57,557 nt of DNA from Prevotella sp. (GCA_017618275.1 JAFZUS010000200.1:1-57557); one strand, 5' to 3'; positions 40,871-50,904 are shown, counted from the stretch's first letter. Numbers and translations are program-made. The notes: generated from the letters alone by a model not told the origin.

Positions 40871-42964
40871 TTAGAGGTCGTCTTCTACATCACCCTCGCC
40901 ATCAGTACCAAAGACACTCTTCGGTACCAGTTCAAGGAAGTCGAGTGCAAACTCGTTTTTGTTACCTTGTGATCCGTCTGAGGCTACCCTAAGTCTCATA
41001 TAATGATCCTTGGTAGAATCAAGATATGTCTGGCTGATGACACGACGTATACAAATCTTGGAAACGCAATCCCAGCCGACGTTACCACTATTACCATCGT
41101 TACGGAAGATAGTGCGTGGATAGGTATAGACACCGAGGTTTTTCAGTTCTTTTTGATACTCGGCTTTATCCTCATCAGACAAACCGTCGTATGTACTGAT
41201 ACTTGTGATATAGTCATCTTCGCCGATGTAGTAGTCTGTGGCAAGATCCCAGGTCATATCAAGTGGAATACCTTGTGGTATGTCATCAACGTAGATTTGA
41301 GCGACACCACGAGTTGATTGGGCTGTGAAACCTAGACGAATCTGCCATTCACCGTCGAATGGCACAGGAGGCAGGCGGAACGAGAAATCATAATCTCCAT
41401 AAAGGTCAAATTCATCCCACATGTAGATATCTGCTAATGCCCTAGGTCTTACCCATAAGAATTTGCAGTTAGTGAATTTCACACCGTCAAGATAGCCCTC
41501 TGGGAACTGCCAGTTGCGGCCGTATTTCTCTTCATTACTATCCCATTGCCGTGGATCTCCTAAAATGCGCAGATTATTCGTGATAAATTCTGGGAATACC
41601 GTGTTGAAGTCCATACGGATACGCTGATTGTGTATCCTTTCTTTGACATCTATATTGAAGGCGACGATGTCATCGACATAGAAATAATGGCCATTGATTC
41701 CATCGTGTTTATAGCCATCATTATCTGTAGGATCAATGCGCTGGCCCAGGAATTGATCCTTTTCATCATAGCGTCGGTTGATATAATAATCACCGGACTT
41801 ACACCCGCCTAGATATTTTTCGACGGTAATCCTATCAACCTTAATCATCTTGTGAGGAAGGAGGGTGTAATGCCAGTCACAAGGATTAATACGGGTCTCA
41901 TCAATACTGATTGCACCGGTGAACTTTGCTGACATGACGGTTGATGGAACATCTAATGGTGTCAGGTCATCTGGACCAGCAGCAATCATGTTCAGAATGT
42001 GGTACTGGATGAAACGACGCAGTGGGTTGACACTATCCGTAAGATTCTCAAAACTATGGCCGGGAGCATTGACATCATCGGGATAAACAGGGTCATAGAT
42101 TTCACAGGCCTTGTCATAGAGCCCCTTGATATCTTTAATTCCGTATTTCGCCTCTAATAATGAGTCTGGCTCAATGAAGAACGTGTAGCCATATTTCTTT
42201 GTGTCAGGTGCTTCATATCTCTTTTTATTTGATTCAGAAGCGCCTGTGGTAGTGTAATAATCCTCGTACTTCTTGGGATCATAAGTGTCATCCTCTACCA
42301 GCATCACATCGTTAATGACGCCTGTAGCCACCAAGGCTTTATAGAAGGTGCTGATCTTAGGATTCTCGCGTATGATGTCTGCGATGTAACTGTTCGACTT
42401 TTCAACAACCATGTCTATAGGCTGCATGACGCCGTTCTCTACTGAATCATCCTTCAGGTCGAATTTGATATGTGCCATTCCTTCAAGAACAATAACGGCA
42501 TTGCTGTCTTTGTCGAAGCCGGGCTCTGTTCCCAAATAGCGGTTCATCATGTTCACCGTCGGCAACTTGTGTCCAATCATATCGTATGTGGTGTACATAT
42601 AGGATACCAGATGCGTACGCGCAATGGTGTCACAGTCAGCGTCACTCAACTGAGAAACACTGCTGAGACCACGCCCCCGCAGGAATTTGTCAACAGCATC
42701 ATTTGACGGTGCAAAGCAGGTGTAATGGCCGTATGAGGCAAGGAGGCTCATCAGACCGGCTCTCTCCACGATTTCTGCGAATTCGCTGTATTCCGGTCGA
42801 TCCGGACTTGTCAGCCAGTCGCTCATCATCTCACCAGTAAAGGTGTAGAAATACTCGCTGTCAGGCTCATCTGAGCAACTTGTCAGCATCAGTGTGTTGA
42901 GGGGAGTCAGCATGGCTATGATCAGCCCTCCTAAAATTCCTTTGAATATATTATTACGTCTCAT
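40871..42964 (-). CDS. Fasciclin-domain surface lipoprotein, 697 residues
   Basis: I use the ATG at 42962-42964 (MRRNNIFKGIL), giving 697 residues; the frame opens six codons earlier at a GTG inside an AAGTGAAAAG word spacer. Lipobox LTSC (Cys30) then SDEPDSE. An N-terminal FAS1 domain has YTCFAPSNDAVDKFL (about 81-95); a second, degenerate one contains GYTFFIEPDSLLEAKYG. The C-terminal part (about 490-680) looks like a beta-sandwich (FPEGYLDGVKF, DGEWQIRLGFTAQS, RLRVASDGSQGNKNEFALDF) of carbohydrate-binding type. Fourth gene of the cluster, between the two SusCD pairs. Confidence 0.83.
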   Translation of the reverse strand: MRRNNIFKGILGGLIIAMLTPLNTLMLTSCSDEPDSEYFYTFTGEMMSDWLTSPDRPEYSEFAEIVERAGLMSLLASYGHYTCFAPSNDAVDKFLRGRGLSSVSQLSDADCDTIARTHLVSYMYTTYDMIGHKLPTVNMMNRYLGTEPGFDKDSNAVIVLEGMAHIKFDLKDDSVENGVMQPIDMVVEKSNSYIADIIRENPKISTFYKALVATGVINDVMLVEDDTYDPKKYEDYYTTTGASESNKKRYEAPDTKKYGYTFFIEPDSLLEAKYGIKDIKGLYDKACEIYDPVYPDDVNAPGHSFENLTDSVNPLRRFIQYHILNMIAAGPDDLTPLDVPSTVMSAKFTGAISIDETRINPCDWHYTLLPHKMIKVDRITVEKYLGGCKSGDYYINRRYDEKDQFLGQRIDPTDNDGYKHDGINGHYFYVDDIVAFNIDVKERIHNQRIRMDFNTVFPEFITNNLRILGDPRQWDSNEEKYGRNWQFPEGYLDGVKFTNCKFLWVRPRALADIYMWDEFDLYGDYDFSFRLPPVPFDGEWQIRLGFTAQSTRGVAQIYVDDIPQGIPLDMTWDLATDYYIGEDDYITSISTYDGLSDEDKAEYQKELKNLGVYTYPRTIFRNDGNSGNVGWDCVSKICIRRVISQTYLDSTKDHYMRLRVASDGSQGNKNEFALDFLELVPKSVFGTDGEGDVEDDL

Positions 42965-42992
42965 AACTTTTTCACTTTTCACTATTCACTTT
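42965..42992. repeat. AAGTGAAAAG word spacer
   Basis: Minus strand: AAGTGAAAAGTGAATAG and AAAAGTGAAAAAGTT words connect the SusD stop (TGA lies in the first word, 42993-42995) with the next ATG. Confidence 0.7.
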
Positions 42993-44783
42993 TCACTTCT
43001 TGGTCGTCTTTTGGTAACTGTCGTTTTCACCGCTGCCAAAGGCTGGATTTTGCACAAGATTCAGGTTGACCTTCATCTCATCGAGATTATATGGCCAATA
43101 GATGGCATCCATCTTGGTCAGGTGGTTACCAATCAATCCTTGACCAATCGTTGCTTTTGCCAATGCGGCTGCTTTCAATGTTGAAGTGTTACCAGTACGC
43201 TGTGAGAGTCGGACGAGGTCGAACCATCGCTTACCTTCGAACATCAGTTCACGTTGACGCTCTTGGAGGACTAAAGTTTCCATATCACTCTTACTAACGT
43301 AATCATTCCTACGAAGTGTGTCTACGAGTTGGTTTTCACAGACGGCCCGTTTGTTGACCGCATTGACGAGTGTAAAGGCTCTGTCTAAAATAGACTTGTT
43401 ATACTCGTTGGCTTCTTGGTCATCGCCTTCACGAACCATCTGTGTAAGGGCTTCGGCCTTTAGAAGCATGATGTCTGTCAGGCGATAGATAACCCAGTTG
43501 GATCCATTCTGGTTCTGCGAGTAGCGTGAATCATAGGTTATTTTGGGAGTGGTACCATATCCACTAAATTGTTCACCAGTTTGAGAGGCATCGATATCAA
43601 TCGATGTTGTTGTATATTTATAGATGGCCTGATCCTCCAGATGACAGTTGTAATACATGCGGGAGTCGCGTTTCTTGTTGCGGTCTGCAAAAACCTTGCG
43701 ATCTGACGTCTTTTGGATATCACTGAAGATGTAGTCAGAGGGAGCCACCAAGCCAATAGCAGCGTTGGAGTTACCGTAGAAGGAGTTGACAGCACCATTG
43801 GCAAGCATGCCGTTATCCCCAGGATTGTCGTCGAAAACCAATTGGAAGATAATCTCTTGGTTGGCCTCATCCACATTGCCTCTGTCTCTGCCAAACAAGA
43901 CGGTATAGGCATCGCCAAAATAACTATTAGAAGTTGAGTTCGAAACCAAGGGGAAACCATTAAAACGCTCGTCCGTATTTTCCTTGGAGAAGGAACTGGA
44001 GCGCTTTTGGCGATTCTCCTCTGCAATGGCTTTTTTCGACTCAATGACCATGTCGGCATAGCGGATACAGTTCTGATAGTCCTTCTTCCAGAGGTAGAGT
44101 TCGCAAAGCAGGGCATGGATTGCATCCTGTGTGATGCGTCCAGTCTGGTAGAGTTCCTTTGTCTCTGGATAGCGTTTGACAGCCAGGTTCTGTACACCTT
44201 CCAAGTCGTATATCAATGAATCAAGTACGTCATCGAACTTGGTGGCGGGCAGGTCCATCTTCTGGCTGTCATCTATGTAGGCTTCTCTTGAGAAAGGAAC
44301 GTCACGGAAAGCACGGATCAGATAGAAGTAGCAGAGACTGCGGAGTGCCACCATTTCAGCAATGTTGGCCTGTAACTCACTCTCTGTATAGGCGGGGTCC
44401 TCAGCGGCCACACCAGGGGCATAATTAATGACTGTGTTACAACGGTTGATGACGGTGTAAAACCCTCCCCAATTGGTGTAGGTGTTCTTGGCATCGATAT
44501 TCTCCTTCAGAACTTTCTCAAGGCTTCCGTCTGAAGTGATGTTGGTGCCAGGGCCGATATTGTCACTGCGGAACTCACCCCAAACCATCATGCGTTTGAT
44601 GACTCCTTCCGCTTGCAGGCCTGAATAGCAGCCTGCAATGACGGCATCCACATCGGCTTTTTCATTCCAGAACTGCTCCAAGATAATCTCATTCTGTGGT
44701 TTGATTTCTAAGAAATCTGTGCAGGAAGAGAAACCACAGATTGCGCTGAAGGCGCATATTATATAATAATGTATTCTTTTCAT
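42993..44783 (-). CDS. SusD/RagB-like lipoprotein (fasciclin cluster, first pair)
   Basis: This 596-residue lipoprotein has lipobox FSSC (Cys21), TDFLEIKPQNEI, the classical SusD start. SusD blocks: VINRCNTVINYAPGVA, VALRSLCYFYLIRAFRDVPF, DAIHALLCELYLWKKDYQNC and LQERQRELMFEGKRWFDLVRL. It is 12 bp after its SusC partner. It is a regular SusD and should cap the 1107-residue SusC. Confidence 0.95.
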   Translation of the reverse strand: MKRIHYYIICAFSAICGFSSCTDFLEIKPQNEIILEQFWNEKADVDAVIAGCYSGLQAEGVIKRMMVWGEFRSDNIGPGTNITSDGSLEKVLKENIDAKNTYTNWGGFYTVINRCNTVINYAPGVAAEDPAYTESELQANIAEMVALRSLCYFYLIRAFRDVPFSREAYIDDSQKMDLPATKFDDVLDSLIYDLEGVQNLAVKRYPETKELYQTGRITQDAIHALLCELYLWKKDYQNCIRYADMVIESKKAIAEENRQKRSSSFSKENTDERFNGFPLVSNSTSNSYFGDAYTVLFGRDRGNVDEANQEIIFQLVFDDNPGDNGMLANGAVNSFYGNSNAAIGLVAPSDYIFSDIQKTSDRKVFADRNKKRDSRMYYNCHLEDQAIYKYTTTSIDIDASQTGEQFSGYGTTPKITYDSRYSQNQNGSNWVIYRLTDIMLLKAEALTQMVREGDDQEANEYNKSILDRAFTLVNAVNKRAVCENQLVDTLRRNDYVSKSDMETLVLQERQRELMFEGKRWFDLVRLSQRTGNTSTLKAAALAKATIGQGLIGNHLTKMDAIYWPYNLDEMKVNLNLVQNPAFGSGENDSYQKTTKK

Positions 44784-44795
44784 ATTCGTATCTTT

Positions 44796-47700
44796 TTAGA
44801 ACTCAACAGTGATACCTAATGTGTATGAACGGGAACGCGGTGTCTGGGCACTATCGATAGCGGGAGAGTAACCGCCGCTTGAGATATCCGGGTCAACACC
44901 AGAGTATTTCGTGAGGACAAATGGGTTGTTGGCACTCAAATAAAGACTGATACGGTTGACACCAAGTGCCTGTGCGTATTTCCTACGGATGTTGTAGTTA
45001 AGTTGTGCATAACCCATACGCAGATAAGAACCGTCTTCCACAAAACGGTCGCTAATCAGCGTGTTATAGTTCGAGTTGCTGCCATACATAGCACGTGGAA
45101 TCGAGGTAATGTCGCCTTCCTTACGCCAGCGGTAGTTCACGGCTTGACTCTGATTGTCATTACCAGTCATGGCTTCGGCGTGCAGACGGGCCCTGTTGAT
45201 AATCTTATTGCCAAAACGGTAGGTGAACTGGGTGCTTAGACGCCAGTCGCCGTAAGTGAATGAGAATCCAAAGCCACCCGTTAACTTAGGCAGTGAAGAG
45301 CCGAGATAGACGATGTCGAGTGCGTTGATTTGACCGTCATGGTTGACATCTTCATAGATGGCATCACCACCGTTGAAACGGTAGTTTCGGCCCGTAGCAT
45401 CGTTGGTGTAATTAAACATCATACGGACGGGGTCACCCTTGCCGTCAACGATAAGGTTTCCGTCGGCACCGATGGCAACAGGTGCCGTCTTTCCTTCTGC
45501 GAGGAACTGGGTGCGCTCCTCGGGCGTCATGCGTTTAAAGGTAGAATAGTTGTACTGATAAACGCCCTTGTAGCGGAATCCATAAATGGCTCCTAACGGG
45601 TTGTGTAATTGTACACGTTGCAGGGTCTCGTCGTTCGAGAAGCCAAAGACGGTGTTGTAATTGTCCAATGTCAGTTCGTCGAGTTCTAGCAACTCGTTGC
45701 GGTTGTTACCAAAGTTGGCGTTCACATCTACCCAGAATTTCTTGCCGATGGTGATGACACGATTGGAACTGATATGGAACTCCCAACCTGTATTACGCAT
45801 TTTACCTTGATTTTTATAGGCCACATTTTCGTATCCTGTATTCGAGGGAATACGGTAGTTGGACAACAGCATGTCTTTTGTCGTCTGTGAGTAACCCTCG
45901 ATGGTTACAGTCAGACGGTCGTTGAAGAAACCTAAGTCAATACCGCCATTCCAACTTTCGGTGATTTGCCATTTCATGTCGGTTAGACGGATGTTGTTTG
46001 GTTTCATAGCCTGCATGTCGATGTATCTGTCAGTAGAACCATACTTCGAGGTGTAGAGGTAGTCCTGACCGGGCTGTTGACCCGAACGACCCCAACTGGG
46101 ACGAATGGCGAACATGGACAGCCATTTGCGGGTAGGTTCCATCCAAGGCTCGTCACTGATGATCCACTTCAAGGAGAGTGAAGGGAAATACCCCCAACGG
46201 CTACTCGGACCGAATTTTGTGGTACCGTCAGCACGCAGGGAACCGTCGATGATATAGCGTCCCTTGTAGGCGTAGTGTGCAGAAGCCGTGAAGTACATGG
46301 AGCGATGTTGACTGAAGTTAGAACTCAAGTTGGTAATCAAACCACCGCCTTGAGTTGTGGTGATACCTGTGGGAACACCTTTCTTGTCCTCTGACTGACT
46401 GGTGGAAGTACCACTGTTCAGTTCAAAACGTCCCAGCATCATGAAGGAGTGATCCTTGTTTTTGAAGGACGGAATCAAAGTCAGCGTCTGTTTGGTATTA
46501 AAGGATACGCTCTTTGAAGAACTGTCGGAGGTCGTGTTAACACCCTGATCCCAGGAAACAGATTTCAGTTCTTGCGGATAGTATCTGTTCGAGTAGCCGT
46601 TGTTGATATTCAAATAGACCTGACCACGCCAGTTCAACTGCCAGTGGTCGTCATCCATACCGAGCAACTGGTACTGGATAATCAGTTCAGGCTGCATGTC
46701 ATAGGTACTCTGTTGGTTCTTGGCCAAGTGCGCACTGGCTACGGGGTTAACGTAGCCCTTTTGGTCGTTGTTGAAGACTGAACTACCACTCTGAAGCATG
46801 GTATAATAGGAAGAGGTGTTCTCGCCTGTAACTGGATCTTGTTCATAGATGCTCATGTTCGGCATCTTCTTCATGGCGATGTCGAGCAGACCGTCAGAGT
46901 TACGCTCGTTCTTGGTATAAGTCATGGAGAAGTTGGTACTGACGCGGATGCGCTCACTGACATTATAGTCGAGAGCCACACGGGTGGAGAAACGCTGTAG
47001 TTTCTGCTCAATCATCGTACCCGTCTCATGGTCGTAACCGGCACCGATACGGAAGAGGGCTTTTTCACCACCACCACTTACGGTAACGTAGTGGTTCTGG
47101 CGGAGACCCCATTGAGTGACAGCATCGCGCCAGTCGGTATTGTTGTTGTATTGTTCGTATTCAGAGAACGATGGGTCGTAGTTCAGTTCAGGAATATCTG
47201 CGGCCGCATCACTCTGCTCCGGATTGAAGTACGACTCCTTCAAGAGCATCGTATAGTCATCACCATTTAACAGGTTGTATCCCTTTGGCTGATAAGTGCC
47301 TGTCAGTTTTAAGGAGTATTGGAGTCTGGGCTTACCTCTGGCACCACGCTTGGTAGTCAACTCGATAACACCATTACCACCTTGCGAACCGTAGATGGCT
47401 GTTGCAGCAGCATCTTTCAATACGCGGATGTCTGAGATGTCTTCTGGGTTGATATTCAACAACTCGGCGAACTTCTCATTGTTGGCATTTGCAATATCAA
47501 AGTTCTGAAGGCTGACTTGTCTGACGTTGCCATCCACAACGATCAACGGGTTGGAGTCTGTTAATGTGGAGAGGGAAGAGGCACCACGTAGACGCATGGT
47601 GGAACCGGAACCGAGGTCACCGGAGTTCCCGATGATATCAAGACCGGCGATACGTCCCTGCATGGCTTCGTCGATAGTCGTGAAAGAAAGACCTTCCACT

Positions 47701-48119
47701 TCCTTCATCGAGAAATTCTGGGTAGCATTGGCTACCTCACGTTGTGGAATGGGCAGATTGTTACCGCCAACACGTCTCTTCGACTGGATGGTCACAGGGG
47801 CGATGGTGGTATTATCGGTCATCACGATCTTGAAGTTTGTCTTGTTGATAGACTGGGTAATAGTTTTCATACCCACATAACTAAACCGAATCTTGTCCTT
47901 CTGGTTCCTGACTTTCATCGTGAAGTTACCGTTCAGGTCGGTGACGGCCGATTCGATGATACGGCCATTGCCGTCAATCTCACAGACGGTGGCTCCCATC
48001 AGGGGACCCATCTCATCGCTTACGTTACCGTGAACAGACGTTATTTCTTGTGCCTGTGCGCTGATGGCTGTGACTGCCATCAGTGCCAATAACATTATAT
48101 ATTTTTTAAAAGTAATCAT
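44796..48119 (-). CDS. SusC-like TonB-dependent transporter (fasciclin cluster, first pair)
   Basis: This 1107-residue transporter has a signal peptide (about 1-23, AQAQ), a regulatory beta-sandwich (SVHGNVSDEMGPLMGATVCE), plug blocks (MQGRIAGLDIIGNSGDLGSG; DAAATAIYGSQGGNGVIELTT) and a barrel ending RSYTLGITVEF with a terminal Phe. The VVVGYG motif is absent; that stretch is TTIAPVTIQSKRRVGGNNLP. It starts one base after the stop of the 901-residue fasciclin gene, so translation is likely coupled. Confidence 0.94.
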   Translation of the reverse strand: MITFKKYIMLLALMAVTAISAQAQEITSVHGNVSDEMGPLMGATVCEIDGNGRIIESAVTDLNGNFTMKVRNQKDKIRFSYVGMKTITQSINKTNFKIVMTDNTTIAPVTIQSKRRVGGNNLPIPQREVANATQNFSMKEVEGLSFTTIDEAMQGRIAGLDIIGNSGDLGSGSTMRLRGASSLSTLTDSNPLIVVDGNVRQVSLQNFDIANANNEKFAELLNINPEDISDIRVLKDAAATAIYGSQGGNGVIELTTKRGARGKPRLQYSLKLTGTYQPKGYNLLNGDDYTMLLKESYFNPEQSDAAADIPELNYDPSFSEYEQYNNNTDWRDAVTQWGLRQNHYVTVSGGGEKALFRIGAGYDHETGTMIEQKLQRFSTRVALDYNVSERIRVSTNFSMTYTKNERNSDGLLDIAMKKMPNMSIYEQDPVTGENTSSYYTMLQSGSSVFNNDQKGYVNPVASAHLAKNQQSTYDMQPELIIQYQLLGMDDDHWQLNWRGQVYLNINNGYSNRYYPQELKSVSWDQGVNTTSDSSSKSVSFNTKQTLTLIPSFKNKDHSFMMLGRFELNSGTSTSQSEDKKGVPTGITTTQGGGLITNLSSNFSQHRSMYFTASAHYAYKGRYIIDGSLRADGTTKFGPSSRWGYFPSLSLKWIISDEPWMEPTRKWLSMFAIRPSWGRSGQQPGQDYLYTSKYGSTDRYIDMQAMKPNNIRLTDMKWQITESWNGGIDLGFFNDRLTVTIEGYSQTTKDMLLSNYRIPSNTGYENVAYKNQGKMRNTGWEFHISSNRVITIGKKFWVDVNANFGNNRNELLELDELTLDNYNTVFGFSNDETLQRVQLHNPLGAIYGFRYKGVYQYNYSTFKRMTPEERTQFLAEGKTAPVAIGADGNLIVDGKGDPVRMMFNYTNDATGRNYRFNGGDAIYEDVNHDGQINALDIVYLGSSLPKLTGGFGFSFTYGDWRLSTQFTYRFGNKIINRARLHAEAMTGNDNQSQAVNYRWRKEGDITSIPRAMYGSNSNYNTLISDRFVEDGSYLRMGYAQLNYNIRRKYAQALGVNRISLYLSANNPFVLTKYSGVDPDISSGGYSPAIDSAQTPRSRSYTLGITVEF

Positions 48120-48120
48120 A

Positions 48121-50826
48121 CTACTTTCTCCTTACTTGATTAAGTTTGCTCTTCCAAGGCGTCATCTCTTCGGCGAGAAGCACACCGTCTATCTGATGAA
48201 CGACTGCATCAGATGCCTGATAAGTCGTGGCAGCATTACCTGTACCTTTATACCAATACTCGCGGCAAATGCGATTGTATAGACCTTCGGTCTTCACGAC
48301 CTTGCGAACTACATAAGGTTCTTTTTTATCCTTTTTCTTTTGGTTGACGTAGTCCATAACCCACATTTGACCACCCTCGTGATTGACGGTGAGAGGATAG
48401 AAACGACTCGTCTCTGGGTTACGTCTCATCGTTTCGTAGTCGTTCTCGTATCTTGGTATTTTTTTGACGATATCACCATCTCTTTCTTCATCGTATATCT
48501 CGGGGGCCATGTTAATGGCAATGGAATGATCCTGTATGTGGTAGCGGATGAAGTCGACAATAATGTTCTTGATGATGGCCTGGGCTTTCTTGGCTTCTTC
48601 TTCACTGCCTTGATAAGTTGAGTCGTTATAAGCATCATAGTCATCCCATGTGGGCAACAAACCGTCATCAATCAGTTTCCTGATGGATTCGTTGGTAGGC
48701 ACGTAGACCGTGTAATTATAGTTGTCAAACAGGGACAGGTTCATATTTCCTTGTTTATTCAGACCAGCATTTCTACTTCCTGATTTCGTCTTTAAAAGGT
48801 CAGAGCCTTCCAAAAGTTTCAGGAATTCCGAAAACTCTGGCCTTTCCTGTAGGGTCATATAGACAGATTTCTCAGTTGCTATTGGCGCCTGCTCATTTAA
48901 AATATAGGATTTACCATTTGTTTTCGTATAAATATCCTCGTTATTGACGGGCAATATTTTTTTGTTGTGATCTGTCTGCCAACCACCGGCAAAAGCCAGC
49001 CGACCGTCGGGAGACTTGGTAACTCGGAGGAGAGTACCACCCTTTGACTTATAGAATTCGTGACCATCCTCAATGTCGCCGACAATGATTAACTGGTCCA
49101 TCAGCCGAGACAGGCAATCGATGATGACGTCGGAAGTCACATTGTCCTGAATGATTTCGCCCAAGGTGATATTGCCGTCTTCATCAATCGTACATTGGTA
49201 GCGACGGGCCTGGACCTTTTGAGCCATAGATTTTTTATCGTCGTAATAAAACTCAAGGACTGTTGGAGAAGATACGTTCTCAGTATTATAACTGGCAAAA
49301 TCGAGATACTGTAGCATCGCATTGTTCGAAGGCAAAATCAGACTATACCTCGACTGCATAGAAAGCAGATAAGGCAGGAAGTTTAACTTAGCACTGCCAC
49401 CAAGTGAGGCTGCAGAAATGGCCCAGTAAATCACATTCATAGTGGATGGATGGAACAGGGCAGGATTGACTACGGAAGCAAACTCTGCCGGGGTGAAGAC
49501 GCGGTTTGTCATATAGACCACACCGTTACAGCCCATAAAGCAGGAGTCCACATCTGTTATTTTGACACCCATTTCTTCTTTGGCATCGTTCAATATTTTG
49601 TCGAATTTCGAAGGGACGGTCTCCGTGAATACAGGCAGCATGTTGACGTTGATAAGTTTAGCCATTGTGGTTTCGGGGATGCTGTCAATGACACCATATT
49701 CTTCCTTAAGAGCCTTGCCTTCATTGTTCCACCAATTCTCTATGGCTTCGTTTGTGGGAACAAACATAGCGCCGGCATCATAACTCAGAGAGTTGCCCGT
49801 CGTGTTGTTGATATATTGGTTCCATCCCGGATCGAATCTCAACATGGTATTTACGGCTTTACCATCTGGCGTGGAAACATTCGAACCACCAGAAGACTGG
49901 CTGCTATAGTAGCGGAGTGTATAGACGGAGTCCTGGTTGTTGTAGAGTCGGTTGTACTCTCTGGTGCCAGCTGCATTGTAGTAAGGGGCACAGAACCGGT
50001 CGAGTAATTGTGACCAGTGAGACATGTTTGGATGTTGGCGGACAATCTCTGCCATATTGGGATTAGATTCAATCACACCGCTCACTTTCTGGATATAACC
50101 GTTTTTGCAGGTAATGTCACGCTCCACAACTTTTTTGCCATTTACCCATGCTTCGTTGATTTCGTTGGCCTGATGATTTGTCAAAATGTCAAGGTCTAAA
50201 GACGTCATCTTGTTGACTTTCATAAAAACGGGAAGGAAATGAATCATCGGAGCAGTTGTGGCATCCTTCAAGATGGGTATGCTCTTGCCATTGTTCTTGA
50301 ATTTGGCCCATACCTGAGTGTTCGGCATCTGACTGGGTTTCAGGATCTGCACGGAGTCGTAAATGCTCGTTGCCGTCTCGCGGCGCATGGTACGACCTTC
50401 TTCTGGAGAGTTATCGTCACCTTGAGGCCTGCCATTCGACATCAACTCGATCAGATAGGCATTGTTGATCATTGAATTGTTAAGCAGAAGTTTCTTCTGC
50501 GACAAGGATAATTGTTCGTAACGATTTACACCCCATGGGTTTTTTGTAAACCATTGCTTGAACGCTGAGTCGTTGGCGACAAACAAGGTTTTTGAGCCAG
50601 TGTGGCTGAGAACCTCGTGTTGCCCCAAGTCGTCAATCAACTTTAGCATTGTGGTATAATTGCCATCTTCCTCCAGACGCTCATAAATAGAGTTTCCCAG
50701 CCATTCAGGTTGTCCAGTAAGCACGAAATCGTCCTTACATCCCTGAAAAACTGAGGCTCCCATCAGCAGTCCGCAGGCGGCAATGAACCACTGACGCCAT
50801 TGTTTTGCGATTTGTCTCTGTTCCAT
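48121..50826 (-). CDS. Multi-FAS1 surface lipoprotein, 901 residues
   Basis: First gene of the cluster. Lipobox FQGC (Cys30) then KDDFVL. Four FAS1-type motifs are visible: KTLFVANDSAFKQWF (79-93), AMFVPTNEAIENWW (353-366), SLILPSNNAMLQYL (495-508) and YTVYVPTNESIRKLI (705-719), so it is probably built of four fasciclin domains, each with the hydrophobic-P-(T/S)-N signature. The end of the protein (DAVVHQIDGVLL) matches the closing strand of a FAS1 domain. Role: probably an extended surface adhesin or receptor that feeds the following SusCD pair; ligand unknown. Confidence 0.87.
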   Translation of the reverse strand: MEQRQIAKQWRQWFIAACGLLMGASVFQGCKDDFVLTGQPEWLGNSIYERLEEDGNYTTMLKLIDDLGQHEVLSHTGSKTLFVANDSAFKQWFTKNPWGVNRYEQLSLSQKKLLLNNSMINNAYLIELMSNGRPQGDDNSPEEGRTMRRETATSIYDSVQILKPSQMPNTQVWAKFKNNGKSIPILKDATTAPMIHFLPVFMKVNKMTSLDLDILTNHQANEINEAWVNGKKVVERDITCKNGYIQKVSGVIESNPNMAEIVRQHPNMSHWSQLLDRFCAPYYNAAGTREYNRLYNNQDSVYTLRYYSSQSSGGSNVSTPDGKAVNTMLRFDPGWNQYINNTTGNSLSYDAGAMFVPTNEAIENWWNNEGKALKEEYGVIDSIPETTMAKLINVNMLPVFTETVPSKFDKILNDAKEEMGVKITDVDSCFMGCNGVVYMTNRVFTPAEFASVVNPALFHPSTMNVIYWAISAASLGGSAKLNFLPYLLSMQSRYSLILPSNNAMLQYLDFASYNTENVSSPTVLEFYYDDKKSMAQKVQARRYQCTIDEDGNITLGEIIQDNVTSDVIIDCLSRLMDQLIIVGDIEDGHEFYKSKGGTLLRVTKSPDGRLAFAGGWQTDHNKKILPVNNEDIYTKTNGKSYILNEQAPIATEKSVYMTLQERPEFSEFLKLLEGSDLLKTKSGSRNAGLNKQGNMNLSLFDNYNYTVYVPTNESIRKLIDDGLLPTWDDYDAYNDSTYQGSEEEAKKAQAIIKNIIVDFIRYHIQDHSIAINMAPEIYDEERDGDIVKKIPRYENDYETMRRNPETSRFYPLTVNHEGGQMWVMDYVNQKKKDKKEPYVVRKVVKTEGLYNRICREYWYKGTGNAATTYQASDAVVHQIDGVLLAEEMTPWKSKLNQVRRK

Positions 50827-50896
50827 AATTTTTTTGTTACTTTATTTTTGTTGGTTATTGTTTGTTGCGTTTTGGCATTCAGATTCGTTTCGGATG

Positions 50897-50904
50897 CAAA
50901 TTTA
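50897..50904 (-). promoter_or_regulatory. Possible -7 box for the SusCD/fasciclin cluster
   Basis: Minus strand TAAATTTG, about 70 bp before the ATG of the 901-residue gene, in a very AT-rich 200-bp stretch. No clear TTTG is seen at the usual distance. No regulator gene is adjacent, so control must come from elsewhere or be weak. Confidence 0.45.

Noticed and set aside
33862-50826. Conjugative or phage island
   Set aside because: No integrase, transposase, tra gene, phage gene or tRNA boundary was found; insertion is inferred only from gene order.
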